Origin: Acidimicrobiia bacterium
Lineage (GTDB): Bacteria > Actinomycetota > Acidimicrobiia > Acidimicrobiales > CATQHL01
Direction: 5' to 3'
NCBI GenBank assembly: GCA_021296435.1
Contig: JAGWAK010000023.1
Coordinates: forward strand, 8,918 to 24,341
Length of the DNA: 15,424 nucleotides
In this document: positions 6,582-13,167 of the stretch, piece by piece
Numbering within the stretch: position 1 is the stretch's first letter
Layout of the letters: every line of letters starts with the position of its first letter
Notes under the pieces: generated by a model
The model's input: the letters and a program-made list of their open reading frames with translations, nothing else
Told to the model about the DNA's origin: nothing
Database searches by the model: none
Translations under genes and position numbers: made by a program

Positions 6582-7832
6582 GTGCAGGACACCCTGACCG
6601 GCGGACCCGACGCGATCGTGCTGACGGGCTGGCAGCAAGCCCGCGAGGCGTACCGGAGCAAGGACCTGCGCCAAGCCATGTACGACGAGGGCGCGGTCAT
6701 CATGAGGGACTGCCTGCTGGTACTGCACGGCGAGGCCCACAGGCGCCGGCGGCGAGTGGAGAACCGGCTGTTCCGCCGGGAGGTGTTCGCCCACTGGGAA
6801 CGCCGGGTCCTGGGCGAGACCCTGGATGCGGTGCTGGCGCCCTACATGTCTGCAGGGCGCGCCGACCTGCGGGCGCTCGGCTACCGGGCCGCCATCAGCC
6901 TCACCGCCACGATCGCCGGTGTCGACCACGACCCGGCCAACGTGGCCCACACCTCGCGTCTGGAGGACTTCGTCGGCACGTTCAGTGCCGGCGCCACGCT
7001 GGCGCACTCCACCCGGGACCCCCAGCAGGTGCGGGCGGAGGTGCGAGAGCAACTCGAGGCATTCCGGGCAGAGATGCTGACCGATTCCCTGGACCGGCGC
7101 CGCCGCTCACTGGCCCGACTGGCCGCCGGTGAGATCGCCGAGGACGACCTGCCTCGTGACGTGGCGACGCTGCTGCTCCGCCATCAGGAGGCTCTGGAGA
7201 TCTCGCCGGCGGTGATCGAGCGGGAGATCTGCTTCTACCTGCAGGCCGGGGCCCACAGCACTGCTGACACCTACACCCACGCCCTGGACGAGATCTTCCG
7301 CCGCGCCGAGGCGTACCCCGAGGACCTCCGCCGAGCAGCCACCGATCCCGCCTTCGCTCAGCGCTGCGTGCACGAGTCGTTGCGCCTCAACCCGGCGAGC
7401 CCCGTGGCGTGGCGCGAGCCGCTGCGCACCGTGAGCCTGCGTGACGGCACGGTGCTGCCCCAGGGCAGCCGGGTTGTCATCGATCTCGCCACGGTGAACC
7501 GCGACCCGGAGGTGTGGGGGCCCGATGCCGGCATCTTCAACCCGCACCGCACGGTTCCCGATGGCGCCAACGCCTGGGGCATCAGCTTCGGCGCGGGCGC
7601 TCACGCCTGTATCGGCGCCGAGTTGGACGGTGGCATGGAGATCCTCGGGAAGGGGATGCCCGACGACGATCATCTCTACGGCACGGTGGCGGTGATGGTG
7701 ACGGTCACGCTCGCCGCCGGCGGCCGAAGAGACCCCCAGAATCCGCCGGTGCAGGATCCCCACACCAAGCGCCCCCACTTCTCGTCATACCCCATCGTCT
7801 TCGTGCCCGCCGAGCGCCAGGAGCAGCCATGA
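6582..7832 (+). CDS. Cytochrome P450 (first of two paralogues)
   Basis: 416 residues, soluble bacterial P450 size, no membrane anchor. The heme-ligand loop is complete: FGAGAHACIG (336-345) with Cys343 as the thiolate ligand. The K-helix ExxR is ESLR (265-268), and NRDPE (306-310) with FNPHR (319-323) is the meander. The I-helix reads AGAHSTADT (222-230), so His225 stands where most P450s have the conserved acid and Ser226 takes the place of the usual threonine. The GTG at 6582 is chosen over longer frames because GGAGG lies 6 nt before it; it begins 1 nt after the GTPase stop. As an oxygenase it would hydroxylate an organic substrate using electrons from a ferredoxin, but no redox partner is encoded here. 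It clearly resembles the P450 at 9798-11051. The substrate is unknown. Confidence 0.92.
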   Translation: MQDTLTGGPDAIVLTGWQQAREAYRSKDLRQAMYDEGAVIMRDCLLVLHGEAHRRRRRVENRLFRREVFAHWERRVLGETLDAVLAPYMSAGRADLRALGYRAAISLTATIAGVDHDPANVAHTSRLEDFVGTFSAGATLAHSTRDPQQVRAEVREQLEAFRAEMLTDSLDRRRRSLARLAAGEIAEDDLPRDVATLLLRHQEALEISPAVIEREICFYLQAGAHSTADTYTHALDEIFRRAEAYPEDLRRAATDPAFAQRCVHESLRLNPASPVAWREPLRTVSLRDGTVLPQGSRVVIDLATVNRDPEVWGPDAGIFNPHRTVPDGANAWGISFGAGAHACIGAELDGGMEILGKGMPDDDHLYGTVAVMVTVTLAAGGRRDPQNPPVQDPHTKRPHFSSYPIVFVPAERQEQP

Positions 7833-8632
7833 CAGCCGACCGTTCGCTTCTCGTGACCGGCGGCGCCGCCGGCATCGGCGCCGAGATCGCCCGGCTGGCA
7901 GGGTCTGCGGGCTACCGCGTGGGCGTCCTGGACACCGACGGCACCGGCGCGCAGCACGTCGCGGAAGAGATCGACGGCGCCGTGGCGCTAGCCGCCTCGG
8001 TCGGCGACGAGGACGAGATCGAGGCCGCCCTCGACAGCTTCGGCACCCCCGAGGTACTCGTCAACAACGCCGGAATCGTGCGCTTCGGCCCGCTGCTGGA
8101 ACTGCCCGCCGGGGACTTCAGGGCTGTCGTGGATGTGAACCTGGTCGGCACGTTCCTGTGCGGGCGGGCCGCGGCGCGCCGCATGGCCGGCGCCGGGGGC
8201 GGGCAGATCGTAAACGTGGCGTCCATGAACGGCATCGCGCCCGGCCCCAACGCCGGCGCCTACGCCTCCACGAAGGCGGGCATCATCATGCTGACCCAGC
8301 AGATGGCGCTGGAGTGGTCGCGCTTGGGCGTCCGGGTCAACTGTGTGGCCCCCGGGCTGATCGACGGCGGCATGTCGGCACCCATCAACGCCGACCCGGT
8401 GCTGCGGGCCGAGCGCGAGCTGGCCGTGCCGCGAGGCCGGCTCGGTACCACCACCGACATCGCCAAGGCGGTCCTCTGGCTGGCGTCCGCCGACTCCGAC
8501 TACGTCTGCGGCCAGACGCTGCTGGTCGACGGCGGCATCACCATGTCGATCCTCTCGCACCTGCCGCGGCCGGCCAGCGTGGACGGCGTCGGCGACGCGG
8601 CGCGCACGCCCGGACGCTCGGCGGCGTCATGA
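7829..8632 (+). CDS. Short-chain dehydrogenase/reductase, NAD-type (SDR 1)
   Basis: 267-residue classical SDR. The cofactor motif TGGAAGIG is at residues 10-17, and Asp35 at the end of strand 2 (VLDTD) favours NAD(H). NNAG is at 79-82, and the catalytic tetrad is Asn104, Ser132, Tyr145 and Lys149 (AYASTK). The C-terminal LLVDGGI (231-237) closes a normal SDR domain; a further tail of about 30 Ala/Arg/Pro-rich residues follows. It would interconvert an alcohol and a ketone. It overlaps the P450 stop by ATGA and is followed by a second SDR in the same way. The neighbouring P450s suggest it oxidises the alcohol they make, which is an inference from order alone. Confidence 0.93.
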   Translation: MTADRSLLVTGGAAGIGAEIARLAGSAGYRVGVLDTDGTGAQHVAEEIDGAVALAASVGDEDEIEAALDSFGTPEVLVNNAGIVRFGPLLELPAGDFRAVVDVNLVGTFLCGRAAARRMAGAGGGQIVNVASMNGIAPGPNAGAYASTKAGIIMLTQQMALEWSRLGVRVNCVAPGLIDGGMSAPINADPVLRAERELAVPRGRLGTTTDIAKAVLWLASADSDYVCGQTLLVDGGITMSILSHLPRPASVDGVGDAARTPGRSAAS

Positions 8633-9393
8633 GACCCGTCGAGGGCATGTCAGTGCTCATCACCGGGGGCGGGTCGGGCATCGGCGAGGGAGCAGCCGAG
8701 CACTTCACCGCAGCCGGGGCGTCGGTGACCGTCACCGGCCGCCGGGCCGAGAGGGTGGAGGCGGTGGCGACCCGGCTCGGCGAGCACTGCTGCGCGGTGG
8801 CGGGCGACGTGACGGTGGCCACCGACCGCCAACGCATGGTCGAGACGGCTGTGCGCCACGGCGGGGGGCGCCTCGACGTGCTGGTGAACAACGCCGGGAA
8901 CATGTACCGGGGACCGGTGGAAGAACTCGAAGAGGATCGGCTGCTTGCCCTGTTCCACAGCAACGTGGTGGCGGGCATGATGCTCTGCGGCCTGGCCGTG
9001 CCGCACCTGCGCCGCACGCAGGGATGCGTGCTCTTCGTGGGCTCGGTGCACACCAAGCGCAGCTTCCCCGGCGTGGCGCCGTACGCGGCCACCAAGGGCG
9101 CCATCGAGACGCTCACCGGCGTCCTGGCAGCCGAACTGGGGCCGCAGGGCATCAGGGTTGGCTGCGTGCGCCCTGGCGCGGTGCTCACCGAGATCAACCA
9201 GCGGGCCGGGCTGTTCGACGACGAGCAGGCCGCGGCCCGGTTGGCGGCGATGTCGGGGGCCCACGCCCTCGGGCGCATCGGCACCGCCACCGAGATCGCC
9301 GAGGCCTTCGAGTACCTGGCGCGGGCCGAATGGACCACCGGGGAGGTGCTGGTCGTGGACGGCGGCCTGGGTCTCGGGGTCACCCATGACTGA
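8629..9393 (+). CDS. Short-chain dehydrogenase/reductase, probably NADP-type (SDR 2)
   Basis: 254-residue classical SDR. TGGGSGIG (12-19) is the cofactor loop. The pair Arg38-Arg39 (VTGRRAERV) after strand 2 replaces the acid and favours NADP(H). NNAG lies at 87-90, and the catalytic residues are Asn112, Ser139, Tyr152 and Lys156 (YAATK). LVVDGGLGLG ends the fold. It overlaps SDR 1 by ATGA and the next gene by 8 bp. It is not a close copy of SDR 1: the loops after the catalytic serine and the substrate-lid region differ, so two different reactions, or opposite directions of one reaction, are likely. The substrate is unknown. Confidence 0.93.
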   Translation: MRPVEGMSVLITGGGSGIGEGAAEHFTAAGASVTVTGRRAERVEAVATRLGEHCCAVAGDVTVATDRQRMVETAVRHGGGRLDVLVNNAGNMYRGPVEELEEDRLLALFHSNVVAGMMLCGLAVPHLRRTQGCVLFVGSVHTKRSFPGVAPYAATKGAIETLTGVLAAELGPQGIRVGCVRPGAVLTEINQRAGLFDDEQAAARLAAMSGAHALGRIGTATEIAEAFEYLARAEWTTGEVLVVDGGLGLGVTHD

Positions 9394-9757
9394 GCTCGTG
9401 GGCGATCTCGCCGGGCGCAGCGCCCGGCAGGTCGTCGAGGACCATCTGGATTCCATCGGGACCGGCGACCCTGCCGCCATGGCTGCCGACTACGCCGCCG
9501 ATGCCGTCTTGGTGCGCGGCGAGGCGTCCTATGTGGGCGCTGCGGTGATCGGCGAGTACTTCGAGTCGGTGCCCCGGCGACTGGCAGGCGGTGAGGTGTC
9601 CTTCGGCGAGCGCACCGACCACGGTGATGGTCGCATATCGGTGCGCTGGCGCATCGGTGGTGGGCCGGCCGACGGCACGTCCGGCTGCGACACCTTCACG
9701 GTCACAAGCGGCGCCATCTCGCACCAGTCCGTGGCGCTCGACCACGCCGACTTCTGA
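9386..9757 (+). CDS. NTF2/SnoaL-like small protein
   Basis: 123 residues with the cone-like NTF2 fold pattern: an N-terminal helix (RSARQVVEDHLDSIGTGD, 11-28), then AADYAADAVLVRGEASYVG followed by a helix, then alternating beta strands such as GRISVRWRI and CDTFTVTSGAI. Members include ketosteroid isomerases, SnoaL cyclases, limonene epoxide hydrolase relatives and many without catalysis. The catalytic acid pair of any one subgroup cannot be assigned with confidence, so the reaction is left open. Small proteins of this kind often sit in steroid and terpene catabolic operons, where they isomerise or hydrate ring intermediates. The ATG at 9386 lies inside the end of SDR 2 (8-bp overlap), which indicates tight coupling. 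Confidence 0.85.
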   Translation: MTELVGDLAGRSARQVVEDHLDSIGTGDPAAMAADYAADAVLVRGEASYVGAAVIGEYFESVPRRLAGGEVSFGERTDHGDGRISVRWRIGGGPADGTSGCDTFTVTSGAISHQSVALDHADF

Positions 9758-9779
9758 CCCGCCCCGCTGCACGACTCCC

Positions 9780-9785
9780 TACGAT
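9780..9785 (+). promoter_or_regulatory. Possible internal -10 element before the second P450
   Basis: TACGAT fits TAnnnT and lies 12 nt before the ATG at 9798, in a 40-bp gap that breaks an otherwise overlapping run of genes. GAGG at 9786-9789 could serve as ribosome binding site. The second P450 may therefore have its own short-leader promoter. The evidence is a single degenerate hexamer. Confidence 0.3.
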
Positions 9786-9797
9786 GAGGCGCCGACC

Positions 9798-11051
9798 ATG
9801 ACCTCCACCACCACGGACCCCGAGAACCCCACCGCGGCCGCGACCCGGACCATCACCGTTGACACCTTCGCCGTGGCACAACAGTGCTACCGCAACCGCG
9901 ACCTGCGCCAGGGCTCCTACGACGAGGGTGACGTGGTCATGTCCGACGTGGTCATCAACCTGCACGGCGCCGAGCACCGCAACCGTCGGCGCCTGGAGAA
10001 CCGCCTGTTCCGGCGCGACACCTTCTGGCACTACGAGCAGGACCTCTTTCCGGCCATCTTCGACGAAACCCTGGCACCGCACCTGGCGGCGGGCCGAACC
10101 GAACTGGTGCGCTTCAGCCATCAGTTGATGATGAATCTGGCCGCCCTCACCGCCGGCGTGGACCGGCGAGAAGGCACGCCGGAGGAGACCTTCCGCCTCT
10201 ACGACTACCTCATGCTGTTCATCGAGGGCGCCACGATCGCGCACCACACCGGCGACAAGGCCGCCAAGACGGCCGAGGTGGCCGGCGCGCTGGCAGCGTT
10301 CGGCGAGGAGTTCCTCGCTCCGGGCATCGAACGCCGTCGGGCGATCCTGGACCGCATCGCCGCCGGCGGAGCGCCCGAGTCCGAACTGCCCCCCGACGTG
10401 CTGAGCGTGCTGGTCCGCAACCAGGACAACCTGGATCTCACACCCGAGATCATCTGCCGGGAGGTGGCCTTCTACATGCTGGCCGGGGCGCACACCAGCG
10501 CCACTGCCTTCACACGGGCGATGCACAACATCTTCACCTGGCTCGAGGATCACCCCGAGGCCGCCGAACAGCCGCGCACCGACCGGCTCTTCTGCCAGCG
10601 TGCCACGCACGAGACGATCCGGCTGCAGCCCTCCAGCCCCGTGGCGGTGCGCTGGGCCGAGGCCGACTTCGAACTCGCCGACGGCACCGCGGTGCGAACC
10701 GGCGACAAGGTCGTCATCGACCTGCCGACGGTGAACCGCGACCCCGCTGTGTTCGGCGATGACGCCGACGACTTCAACCCGCTGCGCGGAGTTCCCGAGG
10801 AAGCACACCCGTGGGGCCTCAGCTTCGGGATGGGAATGCACGCCTGCATCGGCCAGGATCTGGCCGCCGGTGTGGTCCTGGACCCGGGCAGCGAGCTGGG
10901 TGGCCATCTGTTCGGGGTGACGCCGGTGGCGGTGCAGACCATGTTCGACCACGGCTGCGTCCCCGATCCCGATGATCCCCCCGAGATGGACCCGTCCACG
11001 ACGCGGCCATACTTCGGCCGCTACCCGGTGATCTTCACCCGCAGCACCTGA
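9798..11051 (+). CDS. Cytochrome P450 (second of two paralogues)
   Basis: 417 residues. The heme-binding loop FGMGMHACIG (343-352) places the thiolate ligand at Cys350; ExxR is ETIR (272-275), and NRDPAVFG with FNPLR forms the meander. The I-helix has AGAHTSAT (229-236): His232 replaces the usual acid, as in the first P450, while Thr233 keeps the hydroxyl. Similar blocks shared with the first paralogue include RDLRQ near residue 34, LENRLFRR near 66-73, HACIG and a final RP-x-F-xx-YP-x-x-F. The first 20 residues are Thr/Ala-rich and probably disordered. No ferredoxin or reductase gene adjoins. It is likely to act on the same substrate series as the first P450, at another position or step. The last 60 residues after the cysteine loop look shorter and less canonical than usual. 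Confidence 0.92.
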   Translation: MTSTTTDPENPTAAATRTITVDTFAVAQQCYRNRDLRQGSYDEGDVVMSDVVINLHGAEHRNRRRLENRLFRRDTFWHYEQDLFPAIFDETLAPHLAAGRTELVRFSHQLMMNLAALTAGVDRREGTPEETFRLYDYLMLFIEGATIAHHTGDKAAKTAEVAGALAAFGEEFLAPGIERRRAILDRIAAGGAPESELPPDVLSVLVRNQDNLDLTPEIICREVAFYMLAGAHTSATAFTRAMHNIFTWLEDHPEAAEQPRTDRLFCQRATHETIRLQPSSPVAVRWAEADFELADGTAVRTGDKVVIDLPTVNRDPAVFGDDADDFNPLRGVPEEAHPWGLSFGMGMHACIGQDLAAGVVLDPGSELGGHLFGVTPVAVQTMFDHGCVPDPDDPPEMDPSTTRPYFGRYPVIFTRST

Positions 11052-11056
11052 GACGA

Positions 11057-11088
11057 GCCCACGCCACCGGTCCCCCGGCAGCGTGGGC
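11057..11088. terminator. Perfect 8-bp stem-loop after the second P450, candidate terminator or processing hairpin
   Basis: GCCCACGC (11057-11064) and GCGTGGGC (11081-11088) are exact inverted repeats around a 16-nt loop, beginning 5 bp after the P450 stop. It lies in the 118-bp gap before the diiron protein gene. No T-run follows, so it may attenuate, protect an RNA end or mark a processing site and not end transcription fully. The rest of the gap (11089-11156) shows no clear promoter hexamers. Confidence 0.45.
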
Positions 11089-11169
11089 AGCCGGCACGGC
11101 CCAAGCGGCAGAACCCGACCGACGAATCCCGACCCACGACCCCACTCGAGAACCACGGAGGAGCACCAC

Positions 11170-11904
11170 ATGAGCGTTGCAACCCTGGCACCCAGCACCG
11201 ACGAACTCGCCGCCTTGACCCCGGAGGACTTCGTGGGTCTCCTGCGGGCCGAACTCACCAAGCCCGGTTGCGGCATGGCCGACCACCCGATCGTGGGTGC
11301 CATGGAGGACGGCAGCGTCACAGTCCCGCAGCTGGTGCTGTTCTGCGAGCAGTTTTACCTGCACATCTCGCGGATGCTTCCGTGGATCGGAGCCATCTAC
11401 GTGAACTGCCCGTTCGAGGACGTGCGCACCACGCTGGTCAAGAACCTGGCCGAGGAGTGCATGGGCATCGAGACCGGCACGAAGGCCCATCCCGAGCTGC
11501 TGCTGGAGTGGGGCGCGGCGCTCGGCGGCGACACCGACGCCATGCGCACGGCCGAGCAACTGCCCGCCGGTCGCCGGCTCACGGAGTACTTCGAGTTCAT
11601 GGGCCTGTGCCGCGACTGGTGCGTGCCGCTGGCCGCCATCGGCATCGGACTGGAGTCATTCGTCCCGGACACGTTCACCCGCATCGTGGCCGCCCAGAAG
11701 CAGAACTACGGCATGAGCGAGGAGGACCTGATCTTCTGGACGATGCACATCCTCGCCGACGCCGAGCACGGCGACGAGGGCATCGAGATCGTCTCGGAGT
11801 ACGCCCGGACCCCCGAGCAGCGCGACGCCGTGTACCACTGCACCCTCGAGACGGGACGCCTCTTCTACGACATGTGGAACGTGTACCGGACCGTTCCGGC
11901 GTGA
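11170..11904 (+). CDS. Heme-oxygenase-like diiron protein (HDO; TenA/PqqC fold)
   Basis: 244 residues, all-helical TenA/THI-4/PqqC-type fold. The late helix has HILADAEH with His193, Asp197 and His200 in the H-x3-D-x2-H spacing of the CADD diiron site (His174, Asp178, His181). Glu162 (GIGLESF) fits the middle glutamate. Upstream, NLAEECMGIETGTKAHPELL supplies His107 and a glutamate (Glu95, Glu96 or Glu101; the spacing differs from CADD). A full set of metal ligands is therefore possible, pointing to an O2-using dimetal oxidase or oxygenase like UndA, CADD, BesC or SznF, and away from thiaminase or PqqC. GGAGGAG (11157-11163) lies 6 nt before the ATG. The stop overlaps the acyl-CoA dehydrogenase start (GTGA). 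The substrate is unknown; an unusual oxidation or decarboxylation in the pathway is the inference. Confidence 0.85.
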   Translation: MSVATLAPSTDELAALTPEDFVGLLRAELTKPGCGMADHPIVGAMEDGSVTVPQLVLFCEQFYLHISRMLPWIGAIYVNCPFEDVRTTLVKNLAEECMGIETGTKAHPELLLEWGAALGGDTDAMRTAEQLPAGRRLTEYFEFMGLCRDWCVPLAAIGIGLESFVPDTFTRIVAAQKQNYGMSEEDLIFWTMHILADAEHGDEGIEIVSEYARTPEQRDAVYHCTLETGRLFYDMWNVYRTVPA

Positions 11905-13058
11905 TCGACCTGACGCCCGAACAGGAGGCGCTGCGGGAGACCGTCGCCGCGCTCGCCGCCGACCTGTACGAGCCGCAGGCCGCCGGCTGGGACGCCGAGC
12001 GCACGCCCTTCCCCGACGCCGAGCGACGCCGGCTGGCCGAGTTGGGTTACATGGGGATGGGCCTGCCACCCGACTACGGGGGTGGCGGCGCCGACCTGCT
12101 GGACTCGCTCATCGTCATCGAGGAACTGGCCAAGGCCGCCCCCACGGCGGCGTTCGGGGTGTTCGAGGCCAACACTGGCCCGGCGCGGGTCGTGGATCTC
12201 TTCGGCACGGCCGAACAGAAGGCGCGCCTGCTGCCTCCCATCGCTGCCGGCGAGGTGACGATGGCGATCACCATCTCCGAGCCCGACGCCGGTTCGGCCG
12301 CCACCGATATGACCACGAGCGCGGAACTGCGGGGCGACCACTACGTCATCAACGGCATGAAGCGCTGGTGCTCGGGGGCGGGGCACGCCGAGCAGTACCT
12401 GGTGTACCTGCGCCTGGGCGACGAGCCCGGCGCCCGCTCCATCGGGGCACTGGTGGTCGATCGCGACAGCGATGGGCTGACCTTCGGACCCCCCGAGCGG
12501 CTCATGGGCTTCCGGGGAATCCCCTCGGCGGACATGTTCTTCGACGACGTGGCCGTGCCGGCGGAGAACCTGGTCATCGGCGCCGGCGGCTTTGGGCGGC
12601 TGTTCACGGCGTTCAGCATCGAGCGGCTCGGCAACGCCACCATGAGCCTCGCCATCGGCCAGGCCTGCCTGGACCTCTGCGCCGCGTACGTCACCGAGCG
12701 CCGGCAGTTCGGCAAGGAGATCGTGGAGTTCCAGACGGTGCAGACCGCCCTGGCCGACATGATCCTGCAAGTGGAGGCGGCCCGGCTGCTGATCTACCGG
12801 GCGGCGGCGCGGGCGGGCCGCGGCGCGCCCCGGACGCTCGAGGCGTCCATGGCCAAGTGCTTCGCCAACGAGATGGCCAAGAAGGTGGCCGACGTGGCGG
12901 TGCAGCTGCACGGCGGCTACGGCTACAGCGAGGAATACGGAATCGAACGGCGCCTGCGGGATTCGCACGGCTGGGCCATCGCCGGCGGCACGCCCACCAT
13001 CCAGAAGGTGCGGATCGTCTCGGAGTACCTGCAGCGCCGCTTCAACCAGCGGGCCTAG
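11901..13058 (+). CDS. Acyl-CoA dehydrogenase with isovaleryl-type catalytic base
   Basis: 385 residues, normal for the FAD-dependent acyl-CoA dehydrogenase family, which introduces a 2,3-double bond. Visible landmarks are LTPEQEALRETV at the N-terminus, ITISEPDAGSAATDM (123-137, FAD/substrate strand), RRQFGKEI (267-274), and LHGGYGYSEEYGIERRLRD (336-354). The position of the usual catalytic glutamate (Glu376 of medium-chain enzyme, in EGT) is Gly362 in AGGTPTIQ. A glutamate instead occurs in FSIERLG (Glu241), where isovaleryl-CoA dehydrogenase and long-chain enzyme carry theirs. That suggests a branched or bulky acyl-CoA substrate. The start is GTG 11901 in the GTGA overlap with the diiron protein. 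Electrons would pass to ETF, not encoded here. Confidence 0.92.
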   Translation: MIDLTPEQEALRETVAALAADLYEPQAAGWDAERTPFPDAERRRLAELGYMGMGLPPDYGGGGADLLDSLIVIEELAKAAPTAAFGVFEANTGPARVVDLFGTAEQKARLLPPIAAGEVTMAITISEPDAGSAATDMTTSAELRGDHYVINGMKRWCSGAGHAEQYLVYLRLGDEPGARSIGALVVDRDSDGLTFGPPERLMGFRGIPSADMFFDDVAVPAENLVIGAGGFGRLFTAFSIERLGNATMSLAIGQACLDLCAAYVTERRQFGKEIVEFQTVQTALADMILQVEAARLLIYRAAARAGRGAPRTLEASMAKCFANEMAKKVADVAVQLHGGYGYSEEYGIERRLRDSHGWAIAGGTPTIQKVRIVSEYLQRRFNQRA

Positions 13059-13092
13059 CGGCCAACCTGCCCCAGCCCCTCGCCATCGCAAC

Positions 13093-13134
13093 CCGTCATC
13101 CGGCGACGGCACGTCCCAAGCTCCGATCCGGAGC
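13093..13134. terminator. Two small hairpins between convergent operons, candidate terminator
   Basis: The 109-bp gap between the convergent dehydrogenase and thiolase-fold genes has CCGTC/GACGG (13093-13097, 13105-13109) and a tight GCTCCG-atc-CGGAGC (13120-13134, 6-bp stem, 3-nt loop). Either could stop or stabilise transcripts from one or both sides. No T-run follows, so the assignment is tentative. Confidence 0.35.
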
Positions 13135-13167
13135 CGGAATCCAGTTGCAGTCCGACTTCTGGCTGCG

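Noticed and set aside
5615..6703. Minus-strand open frame opposite the GTPase gene
   Set aside because: The plus strand encodes all MeaB motifs; the antisense product has Gly/His/Val-rich shadow composition.
9702..11321. Long minus-strand open frame opposite the second P450
   Set aside because: Low-complexity translation without motifs, fully antisense to a P450 with all its signatures intact.
11170..11904. Reading the HDO protein as thiaminase (TenA) or PqqC
   Set aside because: There are no thiamine or PQQ genes nearby, and it has the H-x3-D-x2-H metal helix expected of diiron HDO enzymes.
11865..13112. Minus-strand open frame opposite the acyl-CoA dehydrogenase
   Set aside because: Antisense to a complete acyl-CoA dehydrogenase; it has no family signature and a biased composition.
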